Shown: positions 34,266 through 42,069 of the stretch, piece by piece | How positions within the stretch are numbered: the stretch's first letter is position 1 | How the letters are laid out: the number at the start of each line of letters is the position of its first letter | The notes under the pieces: model-generated | What the model was told of the DNA's origin: nothing | Databases searched by the model: none | What the model saw: only the letters and a program-made list of their open reading frames with translations | Origin: Pseudomonas sp. FeN3W | Lineage (GTDB): Bacteria > Pseudomonadota > Gammaproteobacteria > Pseudomonadales > Pseudomonadaceae | NCBI GenBank assembly: GCA_030263805.2 | Contig: CP136011.1 | Span: forward strand, 496,001 to 560,000 | Length of the DNA: 64,000 nt | Direction of reading: 5' to 3' | Made by a program: the position numbers and the translations under genes

Positions 34266-35363
34266 TCAGACTATTTCCTCAATGCCCTTGAACAGTATTG
34301 ATCCACCCGAACACTCCCCAGACTCGTCCCATTTGTCCGTTGCCATGCACCCAGATGAGCAAATACTTAAATAAGGGCAACCTACACACGTATGCTGCCT
34401 TAGTTTTCTTGCAAACCGAAGATCCGCAATTTGTATTACTTGCTCTCCAGCATTTTTATTATCGACCTCACTGGTAAGAGCTGTGCAGCCTTTCTTATAA
34501 CCACTGGCATCAAATGTGTGAAATCTCGTATCGCAAACGCCTGATAGGCATCCAGAGCCGCCAGAGCCTCCGAGACGCATACGCTCAATGGAGGATACAA
34601 GACCATCGAACGGGGAGAGGTGAATTGGCTTACTGTCAGGCATTCTGGGCTTGCTCAAGTAATCAATATAGCTCCTTGCAAATCTAAGCATATAACGACT
34701 ATGTTCTTTATTACTAAGACCAATTTCATCCCAATATTGGCGCGCTACACCTGTTTTTGTTAGTCGCTCAATATGCCCATTCGGAATGCCCCTGGACTCC
34801 ATCATTTCAAAGAAATCGTGCGGGTTTTGAAATTTTTCAAAAAACTTTCGTGTACCCGTCACAACCAAGTACGGTTCAATGCCGTCAGAAACAAGCTGCT
34901 CAACCTTGGCCCAAAACTGATTTTCAAATTCCGCGTTGGTTTCAGGCCTTCCTTTGCGAGTCAGTCTTATCTCGGGATCCCATGATATTCCGACCTGTCC
35001 ATCAAAGTGTTCTTTGTATACTCTTTCCCACTCTGAGTTATATGTCAGAAGATTGGTTTGTATTCCAAATTTGAATTTATAATCTGTGTACTCCGACTTC
35101 CAGTGTTCAATCGCTTTTTCAATTACATCATGTCCAAGCATAGTGGGCTCACCGCCGTGCCATTGTACAAGTATAGTTTGGCCTGGTTGTGCAAATTTCG
35201 AAAAATCAGAAGGAAGCTTCTTAAGCTGTTCTTCTGTCATTTTCTTTGGGTTAGCCGGGATAAAGCAGTGTTGGCACGCGAGATTGCAGCCTTCAAATAG
35301 TCTTACGTAGACGAGATGGTCAAAGCCTTCAGCCCCTAAAGCGCGAGGATCGTTAGTACTCAT
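34266..35363 (-). CDS. Radical SAM/SPASM protein G
   Basis: This 365-residue protein has CNLACQHC (Cys26, 30, 33) and QWHGGEPTMLG. A complete SPASM-like tail is present: CLSGVC and CTALT in the middle, CVGCPYLSICSSGC, then GECSGG. It starts by ATGA overlap with radical SAM H and is the enzyme gene immediately upstream of the precursor peptide, so it is a prime candidate for acting directly on it. Confidence 0.87.
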   Translation of the reverse strand: MSTNDPRALGAEGFDHLVYVRLFEGCNLACQHCFIPANPKKMTEEQLKKLPSDFSKFAQPGQTILVQWHGGEPTMLGHDVIEKAIEHWKSEYTDYKFKFGIQTNLLTYNSEWERVYKEHFDGQVGISWDPEIRLTRKGRPETNAEFENQFWAKVEQLVSDGIEPYLVVTGTRKFFEKFQNPHDFFEMMESRGIPNGHIERLTKTGVARQYWDEIGLSNKEHSRYMLRFARSYIDYLSKPRMPDSKPIHLSPFDGLVSSIERMRLGGSGGSGCLSGVCDTRFHTFDASGYKKGCTALTSEVDNKNAGEQVIQIADLRFARKLRQHTCVGCPYLSICSSGCMATDKWDESGECSGGSILFKGIEEIV

Positions 35364-36487
35364 TTACTAATACTCATATCAATGTTGCTGGCTTGCATGA
35401 TCGTGTAGTCAAGCAGCAATTTTTTCTGTTCGGGATTGCGTTCTACATAGTCTGCGACATGGAGAAGGTAGCTCTTATAGCCGGAGCACTCAGCCTGACC
35501 GTTTCGGGGCCCATTGGGGGTTACAGGGCAGCCAGACTTGCAGAAGTGCCTGAATTCGCACGTGTGGCAATGGCTTTCTTTGTGCGTTACATCGTTAACT
35601 CTAATCCATTTGCGACGCTCTGGTGATTCTATGAACGCTTCCACTCCATCATTGGTGTTGGAGTAAGCAGCTTCATGTCTTGCCCTATCGGGACAGGTAT
35701 TCATCGAACCATCAGGCTCTACTACAACAAACTCACCTTGGCAGCGAGTACCCCACCTATCGCCCGGAAGTCCAAGAATGACACCACGAATAGCGCCAAT
35801 AACCACGTTGATTGCAGGAGCATGCCCCTGCTTTTCCAAGTCCGATACAACTTCATTAAAAAGCCCAATGAGGAATTGGCTATGCTCTTTATTGCTTGGC
35901 CAATCTATTAGTTTGCCACCAAATTTTGAATATCTTTCGACATTGAAAGCTTTAAAGCCGTTATCAACAAACCATTGATAGATTTCTTTTGATCTGGGTA
36001 TCTCGAATCGAGTTGGCACCATTCCGGGGTGGACGAAGTGGCCATGGCTACGCGCAAGATTCACCTTGTCCATCCATAGATCAAGATACGCAGTACTTGA
36101 GCTTTTTACTTTACGCTGACTGAAATCAACTGAAGAGCCAATGTGATAATTAAAAACCTCGGCAACCAATCGACTCCACTCCTCACGGTAGGGGATTAGG
36201 GAGGTCTGAAGTGATTGGCTGTATTTAAAGTCGCCAAGAGCATCCTTCAATACGCTCTGGGCCTTGAAGTAATATTCAGGAGACAATACAAGTGGCTCTC
36301 CACCATGCCAAATGAAATGAACCTCATCATGGCCCTCGCGCACGGCAAGCTCCTTTGCAAGCCTTGCAGTGGCGTGTAGTGTCTGTGCAGACATTGTGTG
36401 CTTGTCGGCCCTGGTTTCTTCAGGCAGGTAGCAATGATCACAACCAACATTGCAATAGTTCGTGGGTTTAAGGTAGATACTTAGCAT
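35360..36487 (-). CDS. Radical SAM/SPASM protein H
   Basis: This 375-residue protein has CNVGCDHC (Cys12, 16, 19) and FIWHGGEPLVL. SPASM-like Cys clusters: CQGEF...CPDRAR in the middle, then CHTCEFRHFCKSGCPV and AECSGYKS at the C-terminus. The HGGEP-LVLSPEYYFKA context is typical of anaerobic-sulfatase-maturase-like and peptide-maturase SPASM enzymes. It overlaps radical SAM I by 20 bases and G by ATGA. Confidence 0.87.
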   Translation of the reverse strand: MLSIYLKPTNYCNVGCDHCYLPEETRADKHTMSAQTLHATARLAKELAVREGHDEVHFIWHGGEPLVLSPEYYFKAQSVLKDALGDFKYSQSLQTSLIPYREEWSRLVAEVFNYHIGSSVDFSQRKVKSSSTAYLDLWMDKVNLARSHGHFVHPGMVPTRFEIPRSKEIYQWFVDNGFKAFNVERYSKFGGKLIDWPSNKEHSQFLIGLFNEVVSDLEKQGHAPAINVVIGAIRGVILGLPGDRWGTRCQGEFVVVEPDGSMNTCPDRARHEAAYSNTNDGVEAFIESPERRKWIRVNDVTHKESHCHTCEFRHFCKSGCPVTPNGPRNGQAECSGYKSYLLHVADYVERNPEQKKLLLDYTIMQASNIDMSISK

Positions 36488-37706
36488 ATTCCTGATCCCA
36501 TCGAGCTAGATCAACATTGGCATGACTTGATCTTAGGCGAATACGTGTTTCGTCAGGATCGACGCCCATTGACCTCAGCATTCTGTCAGCCTCTTTGCTG
36601 AAAATACTTTCTTTCATGCGGTCAAATACCATTTTCCAGCTTCTGCAATACATGAATTTGCCCCCAATGCCTTGCTCATAAAGCACAACATCGCGAGCGC
36701 ACCCGCCCTGGCACTCAGCAAAATGACGACAGCTTTGGCAGTCAAGCGGCTGAAGCACGGCGCGGCGCTTAATGGTTGTCGCAGCGTTTGACGCCAGCAT
36801 TCCTGTGATCAACCCTTCGCGATCCGATTTACGATATATGTTTACGGCGCCACGATGCGGTAGATAGCTGCCATCGAATATATTGCCATATTTCCATTTC
36901 TCGGAAACATCTGAAAATTCACCGCAATTGTAGACATCGCCATTTGGCATGATGCCAAGGAAAGCCCCGCCGCATTTGCGCGTCCAAGGGCATCGCTCCC
37001 CTTCGATGCCAGCGATTTTGCCAAGCATTTGGTTGAGTGGTGTAACCATGAATCCAGGAACTTCCTTGATCCATCGGTCGTAAACCTCGATAAGTGTTCG
37101 ACCATAGGTTTCTGGCTCGATTAGCAATCCACCGCCACGCTCACGCCCTACCGGTGAGCAATAGTTCAGCCTTATGTTGTATGCCCTGTCTCCTCGTGCT
37201 AACGATTTTTCGTACATGGCATGCATCAGGTTGGCTGTTGATTCAGTAAAGGTGCCTATGACTAGCGGGCTAAAACCATCTTCCATGACCTCATTGAGCT
37301 TCTGAAAGAACACCCTGGAGTACTTGACCGGATCTCCTTTGATTGTCCGCTCTTTTTCATCTGGCTCATAGCTTGTGGAGCAAGACCCTCGAAAAATATC
37401 CTTAAAAACGGATTTCCAGCGACTGCTTTTGTACAGAAGGAGGTTTGATTGAACTGAAAACCCAATTTCAGGGGTTAACTCCTTGGCAATAGAGGAGGCC
37501 ATGCGATAGAAATCAGGCCCCATCAGCAAGGGCTCGCCACCGTGCCATAGGAATGTCGAGTGCGGTTCAAGGTTTCCCTTGAGCGCTGAAAAAATCTTCC
37601 TTAGCTCGTCTTCAGACCAGGACGCCTCCCCATCGGGAGGCGATGAACAGTAGCTGCAATCTGCGTTGCAGGCTTTTGTCGGTTTCGCGATGACGACGCC
37701 TATCAT
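36468..37706 (-). CDS. Radical SAM/SPASM protein I, first gene of the cluster
   Basis: This 412-residue protein has CNADCSYC (Cys13, 17, 20) and FLWHGGEPLLMG. The SPASM region includes CGGAFLG...CGEFSD, CQSCRHFAECQGGC and a final CRSWK. AAGGA precedes the ATG. The region before it, 37707-37757, contains TATAAA with a poorly spaced TTGATT (15 bases), the only candidate promoter for the whole cluster. Sequence features (YCSS after the cluster motif, CQGGC) pair it with radical SAM D. Confidence 0.87.
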   Translation of the reverse strand: MIGVVIAKPTKACNADCSYCSSPPDGEASWSEDELRKIFSALKGNLEPHSTFLWHGGEPLLMGPDFYRMASSIAKELTPEIGFSVQSNLLLYKSSRWKSVFKDIFRGSCSTSYEPDEKERTIKGDPVKYSRVFFQKLNEVMEDGFSPLVIGTFTESTANLMHAMYEKSLARGDRAYNIRLNYCSPVGRERGGGLLIEPETYGRTLIEVYDRWIKEVPGFMVTPLNQMLGKIAGIEGERCPWTRKCGGAFLGIMPNGDVYNCGEFSDVSEKWKYGNIFDGSYLPHRGAVNIYRKSDREGLITGMLASNAATTIKRRAVLQPLDCQSCRHFAECQGGCARDVVLYEQGIGGKFMYCRSWKMVFDRMKESIFSKEADRMLRSMGVDPDETRIRLRSSHANVDLARWDQEYAKYLP

Positions 37707-37757
37707 GGGAATTCCTTAATGATTAGGTCGTCAATTTATACCTATTGCATTGATAAA

Positions 37758-39284
37758 TCAATACAAGCAGTACGTCATCGCTATCGCGGTTCCGCCGCCC
37801 TCAACTGACTCAACACGGACTGTCCAATAGGTGCCGTTGTCCGTTGCGTAGGCAACTATGTTCGAGTGAAGCACGACGAACTGAGAATCACTGAATGAAC
37901 TGTATACGTTATCTGGCATATCCTGAGGCGTTACGATTATCTTAGGCGTTCCATTCGGGCATGATGGTTTAGGCACGCGATTTCCGTTCGCCGCGATCCA
38001 TCCCCCTTTTGCAACGAAATTTGGCAGGAGTTCTGACATGGGGACGTATTTACCATTTTTCCATACGTTCCAGTTATCCACGCCAACATTGCCAACCAGG
38101 TCTGTTCTGCTGGTGCTGTTCGACCAGTAGTTTATTCTATTGGTTCGGAGATTTAGCTCTGTATTGCCTCCTACATTTCCCTGGGTATCCATGGACTCAA
38201 TGGTGTTAGTTGCAACCCTGTTTTGTTTCGAGGTCTTGTCTGGGTCAAGATAAAAAGATCCATTGTCACCATCGTAATATATTTGAGCGAAGGCATTACG
38301 CTTTGCTGTAACGTCCTGGCCTGCAACAACAAATCTACCAGCATTTACATCCGCTCCAGCGTTTACATCCTCTCCGGCACGCACATTCCTGCTTGCGATT
38401 ACATCTCCATTCGCGGCACGAATATCACCACTAAGCGATGTAATTGCGCCTGATGTTCTGAGTGAGCCAAGAATGCGCGCATTGGCATCAATGACAACTT
38501 TTTCGTTTGCGGCGATAAGTGAAGAACTCGGATATGTATCAGTTCCCGCGCTCGCGTTACCAATGTAAAGCGCCTGGGATGCTATATTTTGTATTCGGCT
38601 CACGCCCTTGACCTGGCGTAAGGCGGCAGTATTGTCCTCATTGAAGCGGATGTTGTTATCCATGGTGTTTCCACCATCGGTTCTTAGCCAAGAGTCTCTG
38701 GCAGCCATATTGCTTGCAATGATTGTAATTACCCCTGTCTCTGGATCTGATGTAAAGCTCGCATCAGTCGTGACCGGGGCCGGTGTGAGCATGGTCATCG
38801 AGCCAGAGGCAGCTGTAAGGGCTGATAGCCCAGCAAGGTCAGCTCTCACATTTCCATTTACGAGAGTAAATGGAGTGGTCGTGGTAGTGGCTTTAATTTC
38901 AACGCCCGTAGCTTCCGAATACGTTCTAACAACCTCAGTAGTCAAACTAATATTGGAAAACGGCATTGGGGATGTCGGCGTTGAATCAGGAAAGCTGCAA
39001 GGCAGATACCCGGCCACATTGCCCGAGGATCCTCCGCAACTATTGGGTTTTAGCCATGTAGCTCCAATGCGCGTCATCGTCAGCGGTGTTACTTCGTGAT
39101 TATCCGAAATCCAATTTCGCACGGCATTGTTGTAAGCGAAAAGCTGCCCGCCAATTTGCCTGGCTCTGGTTTGATCCATTTCAAGTTGCTTTTGAGTAAA
39201 AGCAAGTATAGTCATGAATGAAATTAAGCCAATGACCAAAATCAGCTCAATGAGCGTCACGCCTTTTTGTTGTTTTTTTAGCAT
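37758..39284 (-). CDS. pilV: PilV-like thin-pilus tip adhesin (type IVb prepilin)
   Basis: This 508-residue protein has a short basic leader MLKKQQKG, a prepilin cleavage site G|VTLIE and a hydrophobic helix (residues 9-30). The middle has degenerate short repeats around residues 270-330 (AGEDVNAGADVNAG, AGQDVTAKRN) consistent with a beta-helix shaft. A C-terminal domain with CPNGTPKI and a last Cys is followed by no shufflon. In IncI plasmids PilV sits at the tip of the thin pilus and selects recipients. It is the last gene of the pil operon. Confidence 0.8.
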   Translation of the reverse strand: MLKKQQKGVTLIELILVIGLISFMTILAFTQKQLEMDQTRARQIGGQLFAYNNAVRNWISDNHEVTPLTMTRIGATWLKPNSCGGSSGNVAGYLPCSFPDSTPTSPMPFSNISLTTEVVRTYSEATGVEIKATTTTTPFTLVNGNVRADLAGLSALTAASGSMTMLTPAPVTTDASFTSDPETGVITIIASNMAARDSWLRTDGGNTMDNNIRFNEDNTAALRQVKGVSRIQNIASQALYIGNASAGTDTYPSSSLIAANEKVVIDANARILGSLRTSGAITSLSGDIRAANGDVIASRNVRAGEDVNAGADVNAGRFVVAGQDVTAKRNAFAQIYYDGDNGSFYLDPDKTSKQNRVATNTIESMDTQGNVGGNTELNLRTNRINYWSNSTSRTDLVGNVGVDNWNVWKNGKYVPMSELLPNFVAKGGWIAANGNRVPKPSCPNGTPKIIVTPQDMPDNVYSSFSDSQFVVLHSNIVAYATDNGTYWTVRVESVEGGGTAIAMTYCLY

Positions 39285-39293
39285 AGCAATGCC

Positions 39294-40259
39294 CTAATCA
39301 ATAGGCCTAAGCTCAACAGGTATATTAAGCTTCAGGCAATTTTGCTGCATCATAATATCATTTTTTAAGCTATCCAGCGAAACGTTGCGCTGTCTAATTG
39401 TTCCAGCAGCCTGCAATGTGTCAAGTAACACACTCACCTTCAGATGGTTTTTACCATTTGGTGCCTGGACAAGATTTTGGTGAAGTGCAAGCCTGAAGCT
39501 TGAAGCAAGTAGCTCCCTGACTTCTTCCAGGGAAATGATCTTTGACGCCATCGAACACAATCTTTGAATCGATTGAACAATATTGCCAGCATGCATGGTC
39601 ACCATGACCAGTCGACCATCCACAGAAGATCTCAAGGCGAGGGCGGCAGTTTCAGCATCTCTCACTTCGCCGATCATCATCATTGCTGCGGTTTTGGCAG
39701 GATATGCCCGCAGGGCGTCTCTAATGGCTCCCGAGAAGGCTTCTTCACCTAAAACACCGCGCTGTAAGCACATTCCATTACCATGATTGCCCTGGAGCGG
39801 CATTTCGATGGGATCCTCTACCGTAATGCAGATCCCTGCAAATTTTTTAAGTCTTTCAACAATAATCGACGCAAGTGTTGTGGACTTACCATTGCCTGGC
39901 AGGCCGGATACGATGATCAGTCCACCCTTGAGTAGGCGAGGGGATACCAGATGGTTAGCCACAACCACGGGCAATCCGAGCTCACGCATAGACAAGATTG
40001 TGGAGGGCATTTTCCTGAAAATGTAAAAGTCACCCATCGCCGTAGGCATGTAGTGGCACCGGAACGACACACCCTCAAAGCTCAGTGTGCAGTCACTTTG
40101 CCGCTTCTTCTTGGCCATTTCAGCTAAATAAATGGCGCCTTCGTACATCTCTGGCTTCAATGGCAACCGATCAGGGTAGGAAAACCCATTGCGCGGATTA
40201 TCAATTGGAAGATAAAGGTCGGTAATGCTGTCAAAGACTTGACCCTTGAATGTCATCAT
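39294..40259 (-). CDS. PilT/GspE-family ATPase
   Basis: This 321-residue protein has Walker A GLPGNGKST (about residues 121-129), an Asp-box VEDPIEM and Walker B IGEVRDAETA. The HAGN motif (TMHAGN) is present. This is the compact PilT-type architecture of a type IV pilus ATPase, lacking the N-terminal extension of assembly ATPases. The ATG at 40259 is preferred because the longer frame starts inside a terminator hairpin. It lies between pilS and pilV, where R64 has lytic transglycosylase pilT and peptidase pilU instead, so it may be a retraction ATPase specific to this pilus. Confidence 0.8.
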   Translation of the reverse strand: MMTFKGQVFDSITDLYLPIDNPRNGFSYPDRLPLKPEMYEGAIYLAEMAKKKRQSDCTLSFEGVSFRCHYMPTAMGDFYIFRKMPSTILSMRELGLPVVVANHLVSPRLLKGGLIIVSGLPGNGKSTTLASIIVERLKKFAGICITVEDPIEMPLQGNHGNGMCLQRGVLGEEAFSGAIRDALRAYPAKTAAMMMIGEVRDAETAALALRSSVDGRLVMVTMHAGNIVQSIQRLCSMASKIISLEEVRELLASSFRLALHQNLVQAPNGKNHLKVSVLLDTLQAAGTIRQRNVSLDSLKNDIMMQQNCLKLNIPVELRPID

Positions 40260-40282
40260 GAGGCTCACATAAATAATGGGCG

Positions 40283-40309
40283 AAAAGAAGGGCGATGAGT
40301 GCATCGCCC
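40283..40309 (-). terminator. Terminator after pilS
   Basis: GGGCGATG (40290-40297) pairs with CATCGCCC (40302-40309), loop of four. On the minus strand it is followed by TTCTTTTC. It would reduce read-through from the abundant pilin gene into the ATPase and pilV. Confidence 0.6.
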
Positions 40310-40319
40310 TTAGGTTGTA

Positions 40320-40871
40320 TCAGCGCTGAGTAAAGGAAATATCAGCCGTTGTAGTGTTGCCGATGCCGCATGCAGTTGTGGCTGTCGAGACGTTAGTTAC
40401 GGTCGTTGACCCAACGACAACTTTCTGGAAGTGGCGATACGTTTTGGTAACCAGGTCAGTGCAGAGCTTGGCAGGAACTTTGGTGAGCGTGATCTTAAAC
40501 GCATCGTTCGCGATGTTAATGGTGTCTACACCAATTGCCACAGCACCATTGGCATTATTCCATGGGTGCTTGAGATGGGTTGGTGCGCCAGATGATGCTC
40601 CGCCCGTCCGAACAAGCATGTTTTCAGGGACGTTACCAAAGCGCATAACAACATCTTGGGAGATACCCGAATAGTCCCCTTGCGTCGAGTATTGGTTGCG
40701 CACCACCGCGCTCATCGCTGTTAGCCCGGAAACCGCCTCGGACACGTTGCTCGCATCTTGCGCACTATTGAAGTAAACCAGAGCACCAACCGTAATGATC
40801 GCGATCAAAGCGACGACCATGATGATTTCGATAAGTGTTGCACCGGCCTGGCGTTGGAAGTTGAGTTTCAT
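40320..40871 (-). CDS. pilS: PilS-like major prepilin
   Basis: This 183-residue protein has leader MKLNFQRQAG, prepilin cleavage before ATLIEIIMVVALIAIITVGALVYF, and a single N-terminal helix. The globular domain has two Cys (CTDLV and CGIGN) likely forming the C-terminal disulphide loop. The ATG at 40871 is chosen for GAGGG eight bases upstream. This is the likely structural subunit of the thin pilus and matches the size of R64 PilS. It is the only gene of the operon with a terminator directly after it. Confidence 0.85.
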   Translation of the reverse strand: MKLNFQRQAGATLIEIIMVVALIAIITVGALVYFNSAQDASNVSEAVSGLTAMSAVVRNQYSTQGDYSGISQDVVMRFGNVPENMLVRTGGASSGAPTHLKHPWNNANGAVAIGVDTINIANDAFKITLTKVPAKLCTDLVTKTYRHFQKVVVGSTTVTNVSTATTACGIGNTTTADISFTQR

Positions 40872-40962
40872 TGGGTATACCCTCATTATTTTTATTATGG
40901 TTCAACAGGACTGACAATAACACGCAATTGGAAAGTCGACAATAGTTTTGATTGATATAAAT

Positions 40963-42006
40963 TTAAACTTGAGCGGCCATTGCATTGGATACCGTAAAGA
41001 AACAGTAATATACCCAGGCTACGTAGCCCGTTACGCCAAGCAATGCCAGACCATTGAGCATTCCCGAGATGGTTGAAATCTTATCAACGCTTTTTTGCAC
41101 GGCTTGTTTACCAATTGCATAAATTGCAGATTGGAAGTTTGCGTTGTGGCTCATCATGTGAACGCTTACCATCATTTCAGCAGAAAGCAGCCCTGTATCA
41201 AGCGCTTCTCCAAGCGAAGATCCTTCAGACATCTTGATAATCATTTTATCAAGATGACTGCGAATATATGGTGTTGACATCTTCTTCAGCTCATAAAGCG
41301 AGTCCACAAGAGGGATGCCTGATCTCATGAGTGCTGCAAGTGATATCAGTAGATTGGCGCCATGGAATGCCTTGTAAAAGCTATAGGGTGGAAAGATATC
41401 CATGATTCGCCTAGGGCCACCTACAATCCGTGGCAGAGTCCAGACCACCAAGACAATCATGACAATCATGCCAATGAAGACAGTAAACCATTGATTTTGA
41501 ACGAAGGTGGCCATCGTATACAAAGGCTGAGCAGAGTCTGGCCACCTTGAAGGATCCAAGACATCAGCAATCTTTGGAATGATAGTGGTGGAAAAGAAGT
41601 AGATCAGCATAACCAGTGCTGACAAAAGTACGCCAGGGTAAGTCAATTTCGAGAACAAGGTGCTCTTCATCACCGAGGCCGACCCAAGTGCATCAATCGT
41701 GTTCATCATTCCATTAACAGGGTCGCCACTTTTCATGCCTGCACGAATAGACATGGCTTCGTTCATTGGAATCCATACGCTTATGGCTTCCGCAAAATCA
41801 ATACCTGTAGACATTTGTAGCGCAATGTCATCAAGAATTTTGGCCTGGAACATTTGGCTTTTGGCGTTAGCCTTCCGGATGGATTCCGAAAGCAACTTGA
41901 CTACATCGTTGATTGGGATGCCCTGCCCAAGATAATCAACAAAACTTTGGTACATATTCTTTCGAACAGAACCCGTAAATTGTAGCCTGGTAAGGAAGCG
42001 ACTCAT
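40963..42006 (-). CDS. pilR: PilR-like inner-membrane platform protein (GspF family)
   Basis: This 347-residue protein has the duplicated GspF/T2SF architecture: two helical cytoplasmic domains and about four membrane segments (around residues 115-145, 170-190, 210-230 and 320-345), ending in a short C-terminal tail. It anchors the pilus ATPase at the inner membrane. It is downstream of pilQ, across a gap holding a perfect 10-bp hairpin. Confidence 0.85.
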   Translation of the reverse strand: MSRFLTRLQFTGSVRKNMYQSFVDYLGQGIPINDVVKLLSESIRKANAKSQMFQAKILDDIALQMSTGIDFAEAISVWIPMNEAMSIRAGMKSGDPVNGMMNTIDALGSASVMKSTLFSKLTYPGVLLSALVMLIYFFSTTIIPKIADVLDPSRWPDSAQPLYTMATFVQNQWFTVFIGMIVMIVLVVWTLPRIVGGPRRIMDIFPPYSFYKAFHGANLLISLAALMRSGIPLVDSLYELKKMSTPYIRSHLDKMIIKMSEGSSLGEALDTGLLSAEMMVSVHMMSHNANFQSAIYAIGKQAVQKSVDKISTISGMLNGLALLGVTGYVAWVYYCFFTVSNAMAAQV

Positions 42007-42030
42007 AATACACCTTTATTGTTTTTGTTG

Positions 42031-42054
42031 GCATGCAGCCACCTGGCTGCATGC
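42031..42054. other. Perfect 10-bp hairpin between pilQ and pilR
   Basis: GCATGCAGCC and GGCTGCATGC pair with a four-base ACCT loop. No T-run follows on the minus strand, so it may be an mRNA-stability or processing element rather than a terminator. Confidence 0.5.
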
Positions 42055-42069
42055 ATTCTCTTATTCTTT

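Noticed and set aside
37758..39284. Shufflon at the pilV 3' end
   Set aside because: No repeated inversion sites, no alternative C-terminal segments and no recombinase gene next to pilV.
40259..40304. Upstream start for the PilT-like ATPase
   Set aside because: The extra codons lie inside the hairpin of the pilS terminator and lack a ribosome site.
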